A stretch of DNA of 64,000 nt from Primulina eburnea (taxonomy: Eukaryota; Streptophyta; Magnoliopsida; Lamiales; Gesneriaceae), in NCBI RefSeq assembly GCF_022965805.1, contig NC_133102.1, positions 8,688,885 through 8,752,884 on the forward strand. The letters run 5' to 3'. A program made the translations under genes and the position numbers. Positions 21,319 to 34,732 of this stretch are shown here, piece by piece. A model generated the notes under the pieces. It did no database searches, was not told the origin of the DNA, and worked only from the letters and a program-made list of their open reading frames with translations. Within the stretch, counting starts at the first letter, position 1; every line of letters starts with the position of its first letter.

Positions 21319-23810
21319 ATATATACTTACTTTGTATCTCGTGCACGTGTTACGTGTTTGTATGATTATATATATGATTTTATGATTAGGACCTAAAATA
21401 AAGACGATATGTTAAATCGATTTTATTGCGTTAACTTACGTCGCAACAATTAATTCGATCTCAGCCGACAAAGCTCCCAACCCGATCTATGAAAATATCA
21501 ACTAACCATATAATTAAGTAGAGTATAGATACAACGACGATGCTTCTTTGTAATTAGCCGGCTCTTATTGCACAAATCGAACTTTTTAATTAATTTATTG
21601 TTCATTGCGTTTTCAGCCTGCGTTTCGATTCCAAGATCTAGCTGTACATTGCCATTAATCAACTTTTTGTGTACATTTCATTAAGATTAATAAATGTAAT
21701 TAGATTAATTAATAAATTTAATTAGATTAAAATCAGGGCACATTAGCACGTAGTTGGAGAGCAACTACGGGGAAATATCTCACACGATGCGATATTTAAT
21801 AATGAGACACATTAATTGTTTACATGTTTGTGTGTGTGATTTAAAAGTACATAATTAAAATAAATTTAATTGACCTCAACTCGATCATTAAAAACCTCCT
21901 TACAATTTTTTCTCTATTTATTTCTTTTTTATGGTGGTATTATTTTGATTTCATGGAGTGTTAGGAAGAAATTCTACTTATTTTGAAGTGATTTTTTTTT
22001 TTAAAAAAAAAAATTATAAAGAAGAAAGTTAGAAACAAAAATATTCGATCTTGGAAAAAAAAAAATTCAAAGTTAATAGAAATTAAAGTTTGAGTGTTTT
22101 GAGAAAAAATATTTCCCGAGCTTATTTTTTATTAAAATGACAGCACTATTCTTGTCATATATAGCATTTATCTCCGTCAGTTATCTAAATTTTGGTATGG
22201 ACATTATCAATCTATTAAGTATAGTACTATGCCGCCTGGTTTAACATCAATTTCTTCGACGATCCCACCGACTAATTTAAAATAACTTCACCGTTCACTT
22301 CTTTAGCAGATCCATTATTAATGAGATTCTCGCCCCTCATTATCGATGGTTCACTCCTTTTTAATAGCAAGGTCATTGTTCCTATTTATATAATTATTAT
22401 TATATTTTGAATATTTTGTATCAACAATTATTTATCTTGTTGTAATATTAATGCTTGAAAATTTATATAATATTAATAAAAAAATTTAAAAAGGACAAAA
22501 TTTGTAAATATGAACAAAATATCTAATTAAAATGGAAATGAAAATTATTTAAAAAAATTAAAAAAAATAAATGTTTGTAATAAAATATAATTTGAATTTT
22601 ATAATTTCCATTTCAAACTCTTGAAAATTGACATATAAATAAAATTTTATATTTTTAAAAATCTTCAAAAAATTTTAAAAATTGAGATCAATTATGAAAT
22701 ATCATAAGTTTTTCAAAGATAAAATTATCAAATCATAATTTTAAACTATTAACAAAATAGTTTAAGAAAGAAAGTATCTCAATTTTACTTCTAGACAAAA
22801 ATTACTGAAGTACGAGCTAGAAATTACAGAAGCAGAAACAAAAGTAGAAGCAGGTATTCACAAACACCCAAGACACTTACACTCAGCTAGAATATAAGAA
22901 ATGCTTCTTACATGTTTCTCCAAACACTCCTTGAGTTCAATACGATGAGATTTAGTCTAAAATAGATAATACTTTTCAAATTGTTCAAATAATTTTCCAA
23001 ATGTTTATTCTTTTTTTTGTTAAAACATAAATTATATGCTTTAGTGATAGTCATTTCTTTTGAAAATATGTTACATAAAATCATATCTTTTTCACGTGTT
23101 GGGTAAGATAAGAACTTGAAGACCCTTCCAGGTTTTTGGAGGCGCGAGGTTTCACAAATGTGTAGACGAAGTCTATACATTTAAGACAGAGTGCCAAGTC
23201 AAAGCAATAAAATCTACCAAGAGTGCACTCATTTTCAGCTAATTGAAAACCTTGAAATTTGTTGATGCTTATGATGTTGTGGCATAAACTTATTATATAA
23301 TAGTATTTATATCTAAGTTCGAACTTATGTGATAGTTAAAATTAAAAAAAATAAATAAAAAACCACACAAATTCTGAGGATTTATCCAGTACACATTTAT
23401 GCATATATAGCAGTTACATGTTCCCCATTTAAAAAAAATCCTTGATATCGATATTTGAAAGAAAAAAAAAAAACCTCGACATTTAATCGTTTTTTTTTTC
23501 AAATTATCTTGCAAGTGCATTAATAGATGTTGGGATGCTGTAATCTTCCTTACTTGTTAGAGTAATAGAAACATCATGATGTTTTGACTTCTGTATGGTT
23601 TAAAAGATTTTAGATACACAAATCACAATTATTATAATCTATAGTTTTTGATAAAATGACAAAAATCGGTCCTATAATTTGTTTCAAATTGAAGGTCACT
23701 GGTTTGATTATTATTGATTGCAAAAAGTACAATTTTTGAGAGAGAAAAATCGTTGGCAGGGACGTAGCCATAGAGATTTTGAATGTGGTGAGTGAAATCT
23801 GTTTCGAAAT

Positions 23811-23815
<5 letters not shown>

Positions 23816-23868
<53 letters not shown>
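23816..23868. repeat. (TA)n microsatellite
   Basis: About 50 bp of TA dinucleotides. Confidence 0.97.
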
Positions 23869-25944
23869 CATAAAAACATGACATTATATCGATACATAGT
23901 TTTCTCTTTATTAAAAATATTTTAAATTATATATTTTCCTGAAATAATAAAAACGTTTTGAAATATGTTATTTGAAGATGATATTCCATTTTTCGTCTTT
24001 AATTTATTGGGGTATAATAATTATCTATATTTGTTAGAGTAATAAAAAACGTATCGTTTGAGTTGTTGTACAATTTAAAATATTTGAGTTGTATCATTAC
24101 CATTATTTTTAATTTTTAGTAAAACGACAAATATTCAATCCTACAATAGATTTATCAAATTACAAAGATCATTCTTTACAGGGACTTATAGCTTACTATA
24201 CTACTTAATTAGAAAATACATTTTATTTTTTAATCTATTAGGATGAGACCAGAATCACGTTTTTTCCCCATAAACTAAATTTTTTTCTTTGCAATTGATG
24301 TGCAAAGTATTTGTTTATCTGAAAACTCGTTGAAATCCAGAGAATATAAAATAACCAATTAAAATAATCTAGCTTGATGTAAGCTTAATTTGACTATTTA
24401 TTTGAATGTTCCAAATAGCTCACGAAATCTAGCACAATATGTGCATCAATTTCATCTCAAATGATAAAAGAAGATTATTTCAAGGTTGGCTGAACAATAT
24501 TAATATAAAAAACAGATATTTAAAAGAATAGTAAATAACACAAGATACATGAAGCGAACATCGTGAAATCAAAATAATAATCATATTTGTTGGTTCGATC
24601 GACCACCTAATATAATAAATCTTAAATTAGAAACATAAAACTAACCAAGATTTATTCGATACTACCTTTAAGATATTGACAATATTTTTCACGAACCCTC
24701 TATGTGAAATACTTACAATTCCGTTGATGCTCACTTAGAACAATACCGTAGAATAAAAATACCCCGAGAATAGCATCAAACAAACCCTCTTGACCCTCGA
24801 TGCTTTGGGATTTATTGAGCCACTCCTTAAATACGAGTCATTAGGGCCGGTGCCTATAATTGACTGCTATTTATTTGGAGTATTACCAGATTTAAAACTT
24901 TTCTAAATTCAGTCTAAAATATTGATTTTATATTGAAATTTTTTATTATTTAATTACTATTTTTATGTTCTGTGAATGTGACCAATTTTTATCATATTTT
25001 ATATATCTATATTTGGTAAACAAATGGATTTGGGGTTTTGTTTGTTTGTTTTTTTTTTTTTCACAATCTATAACTACACACCTAATACTCTACTATTAAG
25101 TCAAAAATTGGAATACTAATTACTATAGTCCTCGACCTGACACAATACTGTCTACTAAACATTAACCATAATTTGGTAGGAATAATGTCATGAAATATAA
25201 AAGCCAAAATCTTATTTTCTATAATTTAGATAGAAGAATTTGATTTGAAATATAGATTTAAATAATATTAATATTAAGTGGATTTGAAATCTATTGATTT
25301 TGATTCAATCAATTCAGATTTATAATCTTATTAGTTATAATATATTAGATTGATGGATCAAATTCATCGACTTACATAGATGTAAAAAATTAAACTGAAT
25401 TTCAGATCAACTTCATGTCGTTACGTAAATTTAATAATAATTTACTCAATATGAATATCGTTTGAAATACATTCTTCATTATCCTTCTTCATTATATTCG
25501 TTGAATCAATCCTTTCTATTCGGATCAAATCTATCGATCCAAATACACTCTTGAATTAACACTCTTGAATTAAACATATCGAAATTTAATATCAAGTCGT
25601 GAATTTTATATTTATATATATTTTATATGAACTACAATATTATTTTAGAATAACTAAATGTTAATTTCAAAAGCTGGAGGGGTAAAATGAAATTTATTGT
25701 TACTGGTTTACCGAATAAACAAACGTGGAGGGAAACGGAGAGACTGAGGCATGCATTTGAAACGCCGCCGTTTCGTTGGGCTTTGTTAATATCGCCCACT
25801 CCACTCTCCCCCCCGCTTCGTCTTTGTTGTTTTCTGCTGATTCCTCTTCAAATTTATCGCCCATTTCTCCCTACAAAAACCTTGTCATTATTCTCTTGAT
25901 TTTCACCCCTCATTCGATCGAAATTCTCGCTGATTTGATCGCCG

Positions 25945-28921
25945 ATGGCTTCTTTTAGCGTTCCGTGTCCGAAGATCTCGCTTTTGTTAGCTGCTTCATC
26001 GCATTCCAGGACTGCTGGCAGCCGACATTGTACTGCGTCGTTCTCTCGATCCGATTGCAGATCAGTTATCGCTCCATTACAGGTTCATGTTATTCTTGTG
26101 GTGCTTGTTTTACTGGCGTTGGACTCAATCTACATCTTTGTAGCCCGCTTTGTTTGTGATCTTTGCTATAAATTGAATTTATGCCTCGAGCTCAGATTTT
26201 ACTCGCTTGCGCTAAATTATATCTCTTTTCGAATCGATGTTTCATGTTTGTATTTGCTGAGTTCGTTGCGGATTTATCTGCCGCCTTTATCCACCCATAC
26301 CATGCTTCCTCGGTTAGCTTTCTGGTAAACTTTGCATGTCGTCGACACCATTTTTGTGCTGGAAAGATTTATCGTCAGTTTCTGTTGCATTTAATGATAA
26401 AAATTTCATGGTTGGTATGAGTGTCTCTTTCTTTACATCTCTGGCTTGTTAAGTCACATGAACACATGAATTTGTTCGTCTGGATGCCTTGTTGGGCTGT
26501 ATCCGTGTTTGGTTTCATTAACTTTGTTACTTTCTCTAGCATAAATGAATGATGAACCTCAGGAGCATGGCTTTATATGGCAATTAGATCACATGCTATA
26601 AAACGAAGAAAAAAGAAGAAGAAAGGCAACACTGAATTGCTTGTCATTTTTTGTTCGTGCTAGTTAAAAAACTTGTATGTGGTGATAAAGAATTTTCTTT
26701 ATGGTTGACTTTGACAAAGAAATTGAAGGAAGACATTTGTATTTTGTTTCTGAATCTTCTGATTATTGTTACTGCAAAGCCATAACTTGAGGATACATTT
26801 GTTCCAGCAAGGGCGTAGCCATAACCAGTCTGCAATCTTTAAAGTCTACGCTCAGCTCAATGAGGTAAGATGACACTTAATTGCTGCTATTTAATCTACT
26901 ATTACCTTTTTATCTTTTGGTTTTGGTTAAAAATTATTTATCTTGATATGCCTTGAATTTGAGATAAGATTACATTACCTTATCTAGGTCGCTGTTGAGA
27001 AACCATCAAATTCTATTCCGGCACTCGAGTTAGTTTTAGCCAAAGAATCTGAAAGGCAACTTGAAGTTCCAGACGCATCATCCATTTCAGCTTTTATGAA
27101 CCAAGTCGCAGATCTTGTTGAGTATGTGAAGGACATTGCATAAACGTCACAACACTTTTAATTGAGTACTGACAAATTATTTTATTTATCTGATGCGTCC
27201 AGGCTTGTAGATTCCAGAGATATCATGGAGTTGCAGCTTAAGCAGATGGATTGTGAACTCCTTATCAGGAAAAAGGAAGCATTACCACAGCCATCAGTTG
27301 CAGCTCCAATTTTTTACACATCACCTCCTACTCACCAGGCTATGCTTCCACCACCAATGCCTCATGCAAATGTTCCAGCTCTTGCTTCGTCAACTCCAGC
27401 TGCAATGCCAACACTGCCACCTGCACCAACAAAACTAAAATCAGCACATCCTCCATTCAAATGTCCAATGGCTGGAAACTTTTATCGTTCTCCTGCTCCT
27501 GGTGCACCAGCTTTTGTGAAGGTTAATACATTTTCTTTTATTGCATTTGCTTATGATTTCCCTAAAAGACCGTGCATGCTTTGAATTGTGTTTGTATGAT
27601 AGAATGGTGCCTTTGTCGACGATTATCATCCTTCACTGGTTCCCAAGAATTTATCCGATCCTTCTACCAGTTAATTTCTTATCAACCTCTCATGTCCAGA
27701 TGAGTTGCAAAGTGCAAAATTTATTATAGCTGGTAATATTTGCTTCAATTGTCTCTGCAAACTAATAAATGAAATGATAGAAAAGTGTTTAAAACTTTGA
27801 AATTGTATGCTTCTGTGTGTTGAACTTGCACTCTGTCTTATTCTTTCGCACTCAAGCTTCCAAATTTTTTATCTTTCCTTCTTGGATTCTAAGTAGGTTG
27901 CTAGATGGTGTAACTGGGTAAAATTTACACACCACTTTCTCAGTCTACACCAACTGATAGGGGTCATACTCTCTGTGATTTTAATTTCCGTTCTTATCAT
28001 TGTTCTTCATATAGTTGCAGTAATTCAGTTCTGTAATTTATAACTGTCTGATTTTATAGGTTGGCGATAAGATCCAGAAAGGACAGGTTATATGCATCAT
28101 TGAGGCCATGAAACTAATGAATGAGATTGAGGTGAGCTGCTCTGTTTGACAGTCTTACTTTCTGTCACATACTCAAAATTCAATATTCAAAACATGAACT
28201 CAAAGTATTATATTCAAAATTTTCAATTAAATTATTCTCACATGCTTCAATCAACTATGGAAAACACCGCTTTTTACAAAAAAAAAAAATTAAAAAAAAT
28301 TATCTCCACGTTTTTCACGAACCATTTCACTTTTTCATTCGATTACGACACAATAATACTCCACCACATATCATTTTTATTTTTAAGTTCATGTCTAAAT
28401 ATCATTCTAGAAAAACTTTCAAAAGTACCAGTTTTTTGCTTCCATTTTTTTTACTTGAAAGACCAAACACCAGCTATCTGGTTTTATATCGGTGATACAA
28501 GTAAAAGAGCTCTACGTGCGAACTGCCAAGATACAAGCTCCAGAATTCTTAACAAAATAGTGTTTTCCATGACTTTGTAGATGATAGTTATAACCTTTTC
28601 TACATACAATAGGATCTAATACATTTTATGGTGCATTTTTTCGTAGGCCGACCAATCTGGCACTGTGGTCGAGATACTCGTAGAAGATGGGAAACCTGTC
28701 AGCGTGGACATGGTATGCATCCTCTATGCTCCCCGCCTTATTTCATGACTCCTATAATGCAAATTTCATCGTAGACTTTCAGATTTTTCAAAGCCAAGTC
28801 TTTGAGAACAAATCTCCAAAAACACGGGAAATATAACCAAACAAATCCCGAAGTACTTTGTTTATTTTGTTCACAACGTATTCCATTTCCTTTGCAGCCT
28901 TTGTTTATCATCGAGCCATGA
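25945..28921 (+). CDS. Biotin carboxyl carrier protein of plastid acetyl-CoA carboxylase (seven exons)
   Basis: BCCP carries the biotin that accepts carboxylate from biotin carboxylase and hands it to carboxyltransferase in the heteromeric plastid acetyl-CoA carboxylase, the first committed step of fatty-acid synthesis. Exons are 25945-26082, 26808-26864, 26988-27121, 27203-27521, 28060-28131, 28647-28712 and 28898-28921. All have GT-AG introns with matching phases, giving 269 residues. The N-terminal 60 or so residues are Ser/Ala/Arg-rich with few acids, as in a chloroplast transit peptide. A QVADLVELVDSRDIMELQLK region and a Pro/Ala-rich linker lead to the biotinyl domain, starting at PMAGNFYRSPAPGAPAFVKV. 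The biotin site is EAMKLMNEIE, with the acceptor Lys at residue 234. The protein ends PLFIIEP. Start is the first Met after a pyrimidine-rich leader. No defect seen. Confidence 0.95.
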
Positions 28922-29402
28922 CGAACCAGGTTCAGTCCATAGTGAAGAGCAGTCATATATGTAAGAAAGTGCGAGATCTATTTGGCCCTTTGGGATATTT
29001 ATTCCAACATTAAAATGATGGTGTTTTTAGAATAATAGGGTGTATGTCTCATGTTGATACGTCTTATTAATTATGAATAATACAATTTTTTGTTTGTTTT
29101 CTGTTTTGGTGCGACAAAGATAGATATTCTTTTCCCTGAAAAATTCTCAAGTGATGTTGGCTTTGGTCTATTTCTATTTTATATTTTTATTTTTGCGGCA
29201 GCTTTATGTCATTACTTGATGTTTGAATACAAACTTTTAAAAATGCAAAATAAAAGTTGTATGCCTGAAAAATTCATACATTTTGCAATTAAGATAATTA
29301 TCTTATTTATTTGCTATATAGGTGTTACAGTCTCAGAGAGATTTTTTTTCTACAAATTCTTTAAAACCAGTGCTGGTAACTCTGAACACTTCATTTGCTT
29401 TG
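28922..29402. other. Short intergenic interval (BCCP 3' flank)
   Basis: AT-rich. It would hold the BCCP 3' UTR, with AATAATACAA near 29075 as a possible polyadenylation region. The two genes converge here. Confidence 0.5.
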
Positions 29403-31032
29403 CTAAATACACTCCAAGTTGGCGAAAGAATATCCTCCTTCATCAATACTGTTTCTGGCAATTTTCTTCAAATTTAGCACATTTTCTTTGATAATGAGAT
29501 TGGAGAGAACTTCATTCACAGTCTCTTTAATCTCATTCCTTGACACAATCCCACTTTCGTTAGGCTTCAACCAAACGCCAACTTTCCAAGCGTCACAGAT
29601 GCAGCTTTTTGAATACATCTGATCCCCAAAATAAGGCCAACAAACCCAAGGAACCCCCATACTTACACTCTCCATCAATGAACTCCAGCCACAGTGAGTA
29701 ACGAAACATGCGACCGAGGGGTGCCCTAAAACGGCCTCTTGTGGTGCCCATTGAACTATTTTCCCCCGATTAGCCACTCGTTTCAAGTACTTATTGTTGT
29801 AAGAAGGGTACGATTTGTCTGTTAGACCAGACCAAGCCACCCACAGAAAGGGCCGGTTCATTATCTCGAGCCCTTTCGCCAGTTCTTCAAGTTTTTGCTG
29901 ATTGAACCTCGATGTACGGTTGAAACATAAACAACCGAGTTCTTACGTTGTTTATCAAGCCATTTTAGGCAGGTTGAGTCTTCTGGGAAGAAACTTCCTG
30001 CAGATTGGCCTTTAGCTAGTAATGGACCGATGGATAAAAGATTCGGCGCCATGTTGCAGGCCACGGGATTGAGTTCTTGGATCCAGTTGCAAAGAGTCCA
30101 ACCTGCATTCTTCATGTTATGAATGGTACCTTTGATATAAGGTGAAACATTTCCTTTTCTGCGTTTTTGTCGCCTGGAAAGTACCACGTTAACTCGGTAA
30201 TGGCAATGGCTGGCATGTTCTGCAGCAAATTGATCTTCAGATCATTCTTTAATGGAGTCCCTGCAGAGGCCATATATATAATATATATTTCCTTAATAAA
30301 AAAAATGACATAATACATATAATTCAATGGGATAATATCCCTGTTTGATATAATAACTTTCTCGAATTGTACTCGTGACAATCTAAAAGATTAGTCTTCT
30401 GCCTATGACCATATGTAAATTTATCCATATAGGAAATTAGAACTATAATGAAACAAGACATGTATAATTATTATAAAATAAAATAAAACTCTAGTATTCT
30501 TACCATCTTTATCAATCAACTTAGCCGCGACAAGCTGTGGAATCTTGAGTCCCAGAGCTAAGCATCCAGGATTGGAGCACCAAAATATTGCAACCTTCAA
30601 TCCCATCTTCTTAGGTATTTCCATCATCCAAGCCAAATAGCCAATGATGAATCAATAATCACGCCACTTTCCTGTCATTACTCCCACCGTAGTGATTAGT
30701 TTTCTTCAGAAAATCTTCTAAATAACCTGGCATCACTTTGTTCACGCTATCGTGCAGTTTCTTCGGATCCTTCTTGTCCTCATCATCATGTTCTAGGCCA
30801 TCCGGAATCGCCATGACCCTTATCCCCTTGTTCCAGTCCTCTGACTCGGCCAATGCCGAAGCCTTGCGCGCATGTGTTAACTCCGTCGTAAAAAAAGTAA
30901 CCATGATTCCAAATTTGGTGAGTTGGTGTGAGATTTTGATAAAGGGTGCAGCATGGCCCTGGAAAGGACAGGACAAGACACAACAACAATTTGGCCTTCA
31001 TTTTGGTGAATATTTTGGACTTTGGGATTCAT
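29403..31032 (-). pseudogene. UDP-glycosyltransferase pseudogene (UGT83A-like)
   Basis: A family-1 plant glycosyltransferase, of the kind that transfers a UDP-sugar to small acceptors, is recognisable along its length but broken. The probable ATG is at 31032. The N-terminus (SCPFQGHAAPFIKISHQL) is thrown out of frame by a 5-bp tandem duplication at 30965-30974. Further frame changes occur near 30630-30660, 30120-30140 and 29915-29935. A single GT-AG intron (30261-30503) is preserved. The C-terminal half keeps a PSPG-like box: WAPQEAVLGHPSVACFVTHC, then GWSSLMESVSMGVPWVCWPYFGDQ split here only for length. The end (FANLECI, stop) is slightly short. Residues like PEDSTCLKWLDKQ resemble UGT83A proteins. 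Neighbouring genes read cleanly, so decay is more likely than sequencing error, but that is not proven. Confidence 0.85.
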
Positions 31033-31578
31033 CTATCTTCCTCTTGTCACCTTAACCTCTACAATTAAATATTGTTCTTAATGAAGAAACACCAAAGATT
31101 TGTTGCAGTTTAAGAACAAGATCAGGCAACTTGTTCAGTTGGTTCAGAGTCGCGTTTGGGTTCTCATTCGTGCAAATCACGCTGATCACTCCTAAAAAGT
31201 GGACCATTTCCAGGAGCGATTCGGCTTTGTTTTCCTCAAGTCGGTTTCAATGGCACCTTGCATGATATTACATTGCAAGATATAAACAAACTTTACAAGT
31301 TAGAACAACCATAAGGTTACCATACAGTTGTATATAAATTTATGTAGAGTAGCACGCATGTACTGTTTTATATCTTTTGAGGTTTTCTCTGTTAAAAGAA
31401 TTAGTTGATATTATTAACAGTAGATTGTGATATTACACATCTTCGAAATATAAATTACTGTATCGATGGTTTTTAAATATCTTAAATTAATTAGAAATCA
31501 CGAGAGTATTATTCATCGACAATTATACTCAAACCAAATGTCTAAAACTCATGCATAAGTATTTGTTTCTAAATAGGC

Positions 31579-31757
31579 AAAAACTTGTGTGAGACGGTCT
31601 CACGGGTCGTATTTGTGAGACGGATCTTTTATTTGGGTCACCCATAAAAAAGTACTACTTTTTATGCTAAGAGTATTACTTTTTATTGTGAATATGGGTA
31701 TGGTTGACCCGTCTCACAGATTATGATCCGTGAGACGGTCTCACATGAGATTCACTC
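31579..31757 (+). mobile_element. MITE-like element, copy 6 (best-preserved)
   Basis: AAAACTTGTGTGAGACGGTC at the left and CCGTGAGACGGTCTCACATG at the right frame the family core (TTATTTGGGTCACCCATAAA, GAGTATTACTTTTTATTGTG, GACCCGTCTCAC). The long inverted ends can fold into a hairpin. Confidence 0.9.
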
Positions 31758-31896
31758 TTCTAAATATTGCTAACAAGATGAATCAAAACTGTAATTTTGA
31801 CCCCAAATAACGAGGAAAAACGAATAATATATTAATAAGAATTTGGATAATACCTATTATATTATTATTAAAAATCTGGATAAGACACAGATTTGG

Positions 31897-33102
31897 GGGG
31901 TGTATTCAACGTGGGAAATTTATTGACTTTTAACGCCTTTTGTAGATTTTAAAAATATAGAGGTATTCAATCAAGACTTTTGCATACTCTATAGAAGTCT
32001 TGTGGTATTCAAAATAGACTTTCATGGAGTTTTAAAAAGTCAAGTGGTATTCATCATCGACTTTTATAAACTCTATAAAAGTCTACAGGTATTCAAATTT
32101 TCCATGGACTTTTAATAACTCCATGGAATTCATTGACATACAAACATTAAAGCCTAAGGTACAACTACAAATTGTAAAAAATTGTATTTGGTTCACCCCA
32201 AAGGGAATGGATTTTTAAAACTTCTAACTCTCTCTCTGTCGCTTCACATGACATAATTTCATATCTTCTCTCCTCTCATCTATTTCTATTACTCTCTCAA
32301 ATTTTCGAAGTGTATCTCTATATATATTTTCATCTTTCTTTTTCAAATTTTTCATTTTTTGACTGATTTTTCATTTAATAATTTTTATTTTAATAACACG
32401 GGGAAATTTTGAATTATAGAATTGATTTTGTGATTTTAAATTTATGATTTATACAGATTAATGTAATATTCAATAATAATAAAAGATGATCAAAAAAATG
32501 TTGTTTAATTCTTAATAATTGAATAGTTTCGTAACAACAATGATTTTTTAAATTCATTTTCGTATTTTTAATTAATATGTAAGCTATGATATTTTTATAC
32601 AAAATTATATTCACACAATAATAAATAATATTATTTTTACATTTATATTATCAATTTAAAAATAAGATTACATGTTAATCAATTGATTTATTTTAAAAAA
32701 TTTACAAACATGCATATAAACCCACATATATATACATGTAAGGATTAAACGATTTAACTTTTAAATAAGTAAATTTATTTATTAATATAAATATTAAAAA
32801 TAATTTCAAATTGAATATGTTATATATGTCAATTAATTATTGGTTCAAAGAAATTAATAAAAAATCACATGTTATAGTTAAGTACAAAATTTATAAAATT
32901 CTATAAAAAAAAATCTACAAAAGTCTATAAAAATCTTGCAAAAAAGTCTACATAAATCCACATAAATCTGTTTATAAATATGTGAGATTCCATAAAAGTC
33001 AATAAAAATTTATCAAATCCATAAAAGTCTATGATTTAAAAAAGTCATTAAAAGTCATCAAAACTCTGAATTGAATACACCCCACTGAATTGAATATACC
33101 CC
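31897..33102. mobile_element. Inverted-repeat element, probably a non-autonomous DNA transposon
   Basis: GGGGTGTATTCAA at 31897-31909 is matched by TTGAATACACCCC at 33071-33083 and again, with one change, at 33090-33102. Just inside both ends are many copies of short motifs around GACTTTTA and AAAAGTCTA with TGGTATTCA, in opposite orientations on the two sides. No reading frame of note lies inside. AAGACAC and GTGTCTT also face each other just outside the ends, so the true termini are uncertain and no target duplication could be fixed. Confidence 0.65.
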
Positions 33103-33427
33103 ACGGTGTCTTGTTCTGAATTTTTTTATATTTATTTTAAAATTTTAAATCGCAGCATGACATATCGTCAATTTTTACAATTTTCAAGCACCATTAATTT
33201 CCTTTTTGGATAGGTTTGAAAGGAGAAGGAAGAGATGAACCAAGTCCCAAGTTACGATCATGATATTACGCATATTTGAAATATAAATTAAATTAATTAT
33301 AGAAAATACTGTACAAACCCGCAACACATTCATTGATGCATTAGTATGTTTTCCAGATTTGGATGGACATAAATCTTCACGCTTAAGAAGATTTCCCCTT
33401 TCTAGTTCTATCACAAGCATTATACAA

Positions 33428-33601
33428 AAGAGTAAGTCTCTTGTGAGACGGTATTATGAATAATTACTGTGAGATGGGTCAGCCCTATTAATATTCACAA
33501 TCAAAAGTAATACTCTTAGCTAAAAAAATAATATTTTTCCATGAATGATTCAAATAAGAGATCCGTCTTATAAAATAAGATCGTGAGACCGTTTTTTATT
33601 T
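33428..33601 (-). mobile_element. MITE-like element, copy 7 (inverted, worn)
   Basis: GTAAGTCTCTTGTGAGACGG at the left and GATCGTGAGACCGTTTTTTA at the right, with AGTAATACTCTTAG in the core. Confidence 0.75.
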
Positions 33602-34732
33602 TCATAAGATCGGATTTTGGAGAGAATATTTTTGGTTGCGGTGAACATATTAAACAATTTCCACATACAAAATTACACACCAATATATTCCAGTAACACG
33701 GTGTTGTGCGAAGAACCTCAATGGACACCGAAGAACTCTGATGTTCGGCCATGGCGAGCTAGAGAAGTGATGGTCGGAAGACACCCTATGTGTACAATAC
33801 CTTTTCGATAATCTGTGCTCTTTGCATCGTTCTTCAGAAGGTGTGCTTTGGTTTTAGATTAAGATTTAAGACCCATTTCTTGATATTATATTCTTTTCGT
33901 TCTCTGGAGAATTTCTGTACCAGTTTTCAATTTCTTGAAAGTGGTTGATTTGGTGTCTATGCTGCAGCAATATCCTTCTCAATATTGATAATATTTCTTC
34001 TTACTTTGCCACGTGTGGCCAAATGTTTGATTTGTGAGATATAAATAAATAAATAAAATTTGCAAAAAGAATTGTTGAGAAGAATGAAGCAAATGAAATT
34101 GGTGTATGCTGGGTGAAGTATTTTAGTCTTAATTTTGTTAGCGCATTGTTCCCCTGGCACATCCTTCAGCTAACTTCATGCTTGTTTCTGGACTGGCTAT
34201 AACCATTTGTTCAATCTTTGATATTTTTGCCAAGAATATCCCCAGATGATATTTGAGCATGATTCCACAAACTTAACAAGTTAATGGAAGGAGTAAGAGG
34301 GTAATGCTATTGAAAACTTAGATAAAGCCTAAAGGTAGGTAAGAGGATATCTTAGATCTTAAGGGATGACACATGAGAAAATCACTTAGTTTGGATAACT
34401 ACTATCCAGACAGTAGAGTCGATGTTCCTACTAGTGAGAGAATTTTTTGAAAATGCTCTCTCCCTCTTTGTTTTTTCAATATTCCGGTTTCCTATCTAGC
34501 CGTTGTCGTTTCCGTCCAGTCCTTTTCTAAACCTCGGCGTCGCCTTCCCATAGCTCCGTCGACGGCCCTCGGCCGTCGCCGGCCCTTCTGCTTTTCTTTT
34601 CTCTTCGCCTTTTTCGCCTCAGATTGTTTTCTTTTCGGTTCTTCTGAGGCCTAGCAGCTTATCTTTTTTCCACCTGCTCGCTCTTTCTTAGTTTTTCTTT
34701 AACTATTCCGTGCTGTGGGTTTCTTTCGAAGG

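Larger units (their letters stand above)
19603..25944. other. Large AT-rich intergenic interval
   Basis: About 6.3 kb between the zinc-finger and BCCP genes. It holds the promoter side of the zinc-finger gene, MITE-like copies 4 and 5 and two AT microsatellites. The rest is AT-rich sequence in which I found no exon, RNA gene or known transposon. The last 200 bp before 25945 are pyrimidine-rich and probably form the BCCP 5' UTR. Confidence 0.55.
31033..34408. other. Repeat-filled interval between the UGT pseudogene and the LINE
   Basis: Contains MITE-like copies 6 and 7 and the 31897-33102 inverted-repeat element. The remaining 33.6-34.4 kb looks like unique sequence. On the minus strand a short reading frame starts MAEHQSSSVSIEVL at 33752, but I see no family or splice support for it. 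Confidence 0.5.

Noticed and set aside
25687..25899. A 70-codon ORF just upstream of BCCP
   Set aside because: It is composed of pyrimidine-rich leader sequence; no splice or family support, most likely the BCCP 5' UTR and promoter.
28146..28580. A 144-codon ORF inside the BCCP gene
   Set aside because: It lies wholly in the intron between the biotin-site exon and the next exon and has intron-like, AT-rich composition.
33516..33752. Minus-strand MAEHQSSSVSIEVL reading frame as a gene
   Set aside because: It runs into the MITE-like copy at 33428-33601 and shows no family match or plausible splice partner.
34715..34732. GTG start for LINE ORF1
   Set aside because: Eukaryotic translation would use the ATG at 34733; nothing supports the non-ATG start.
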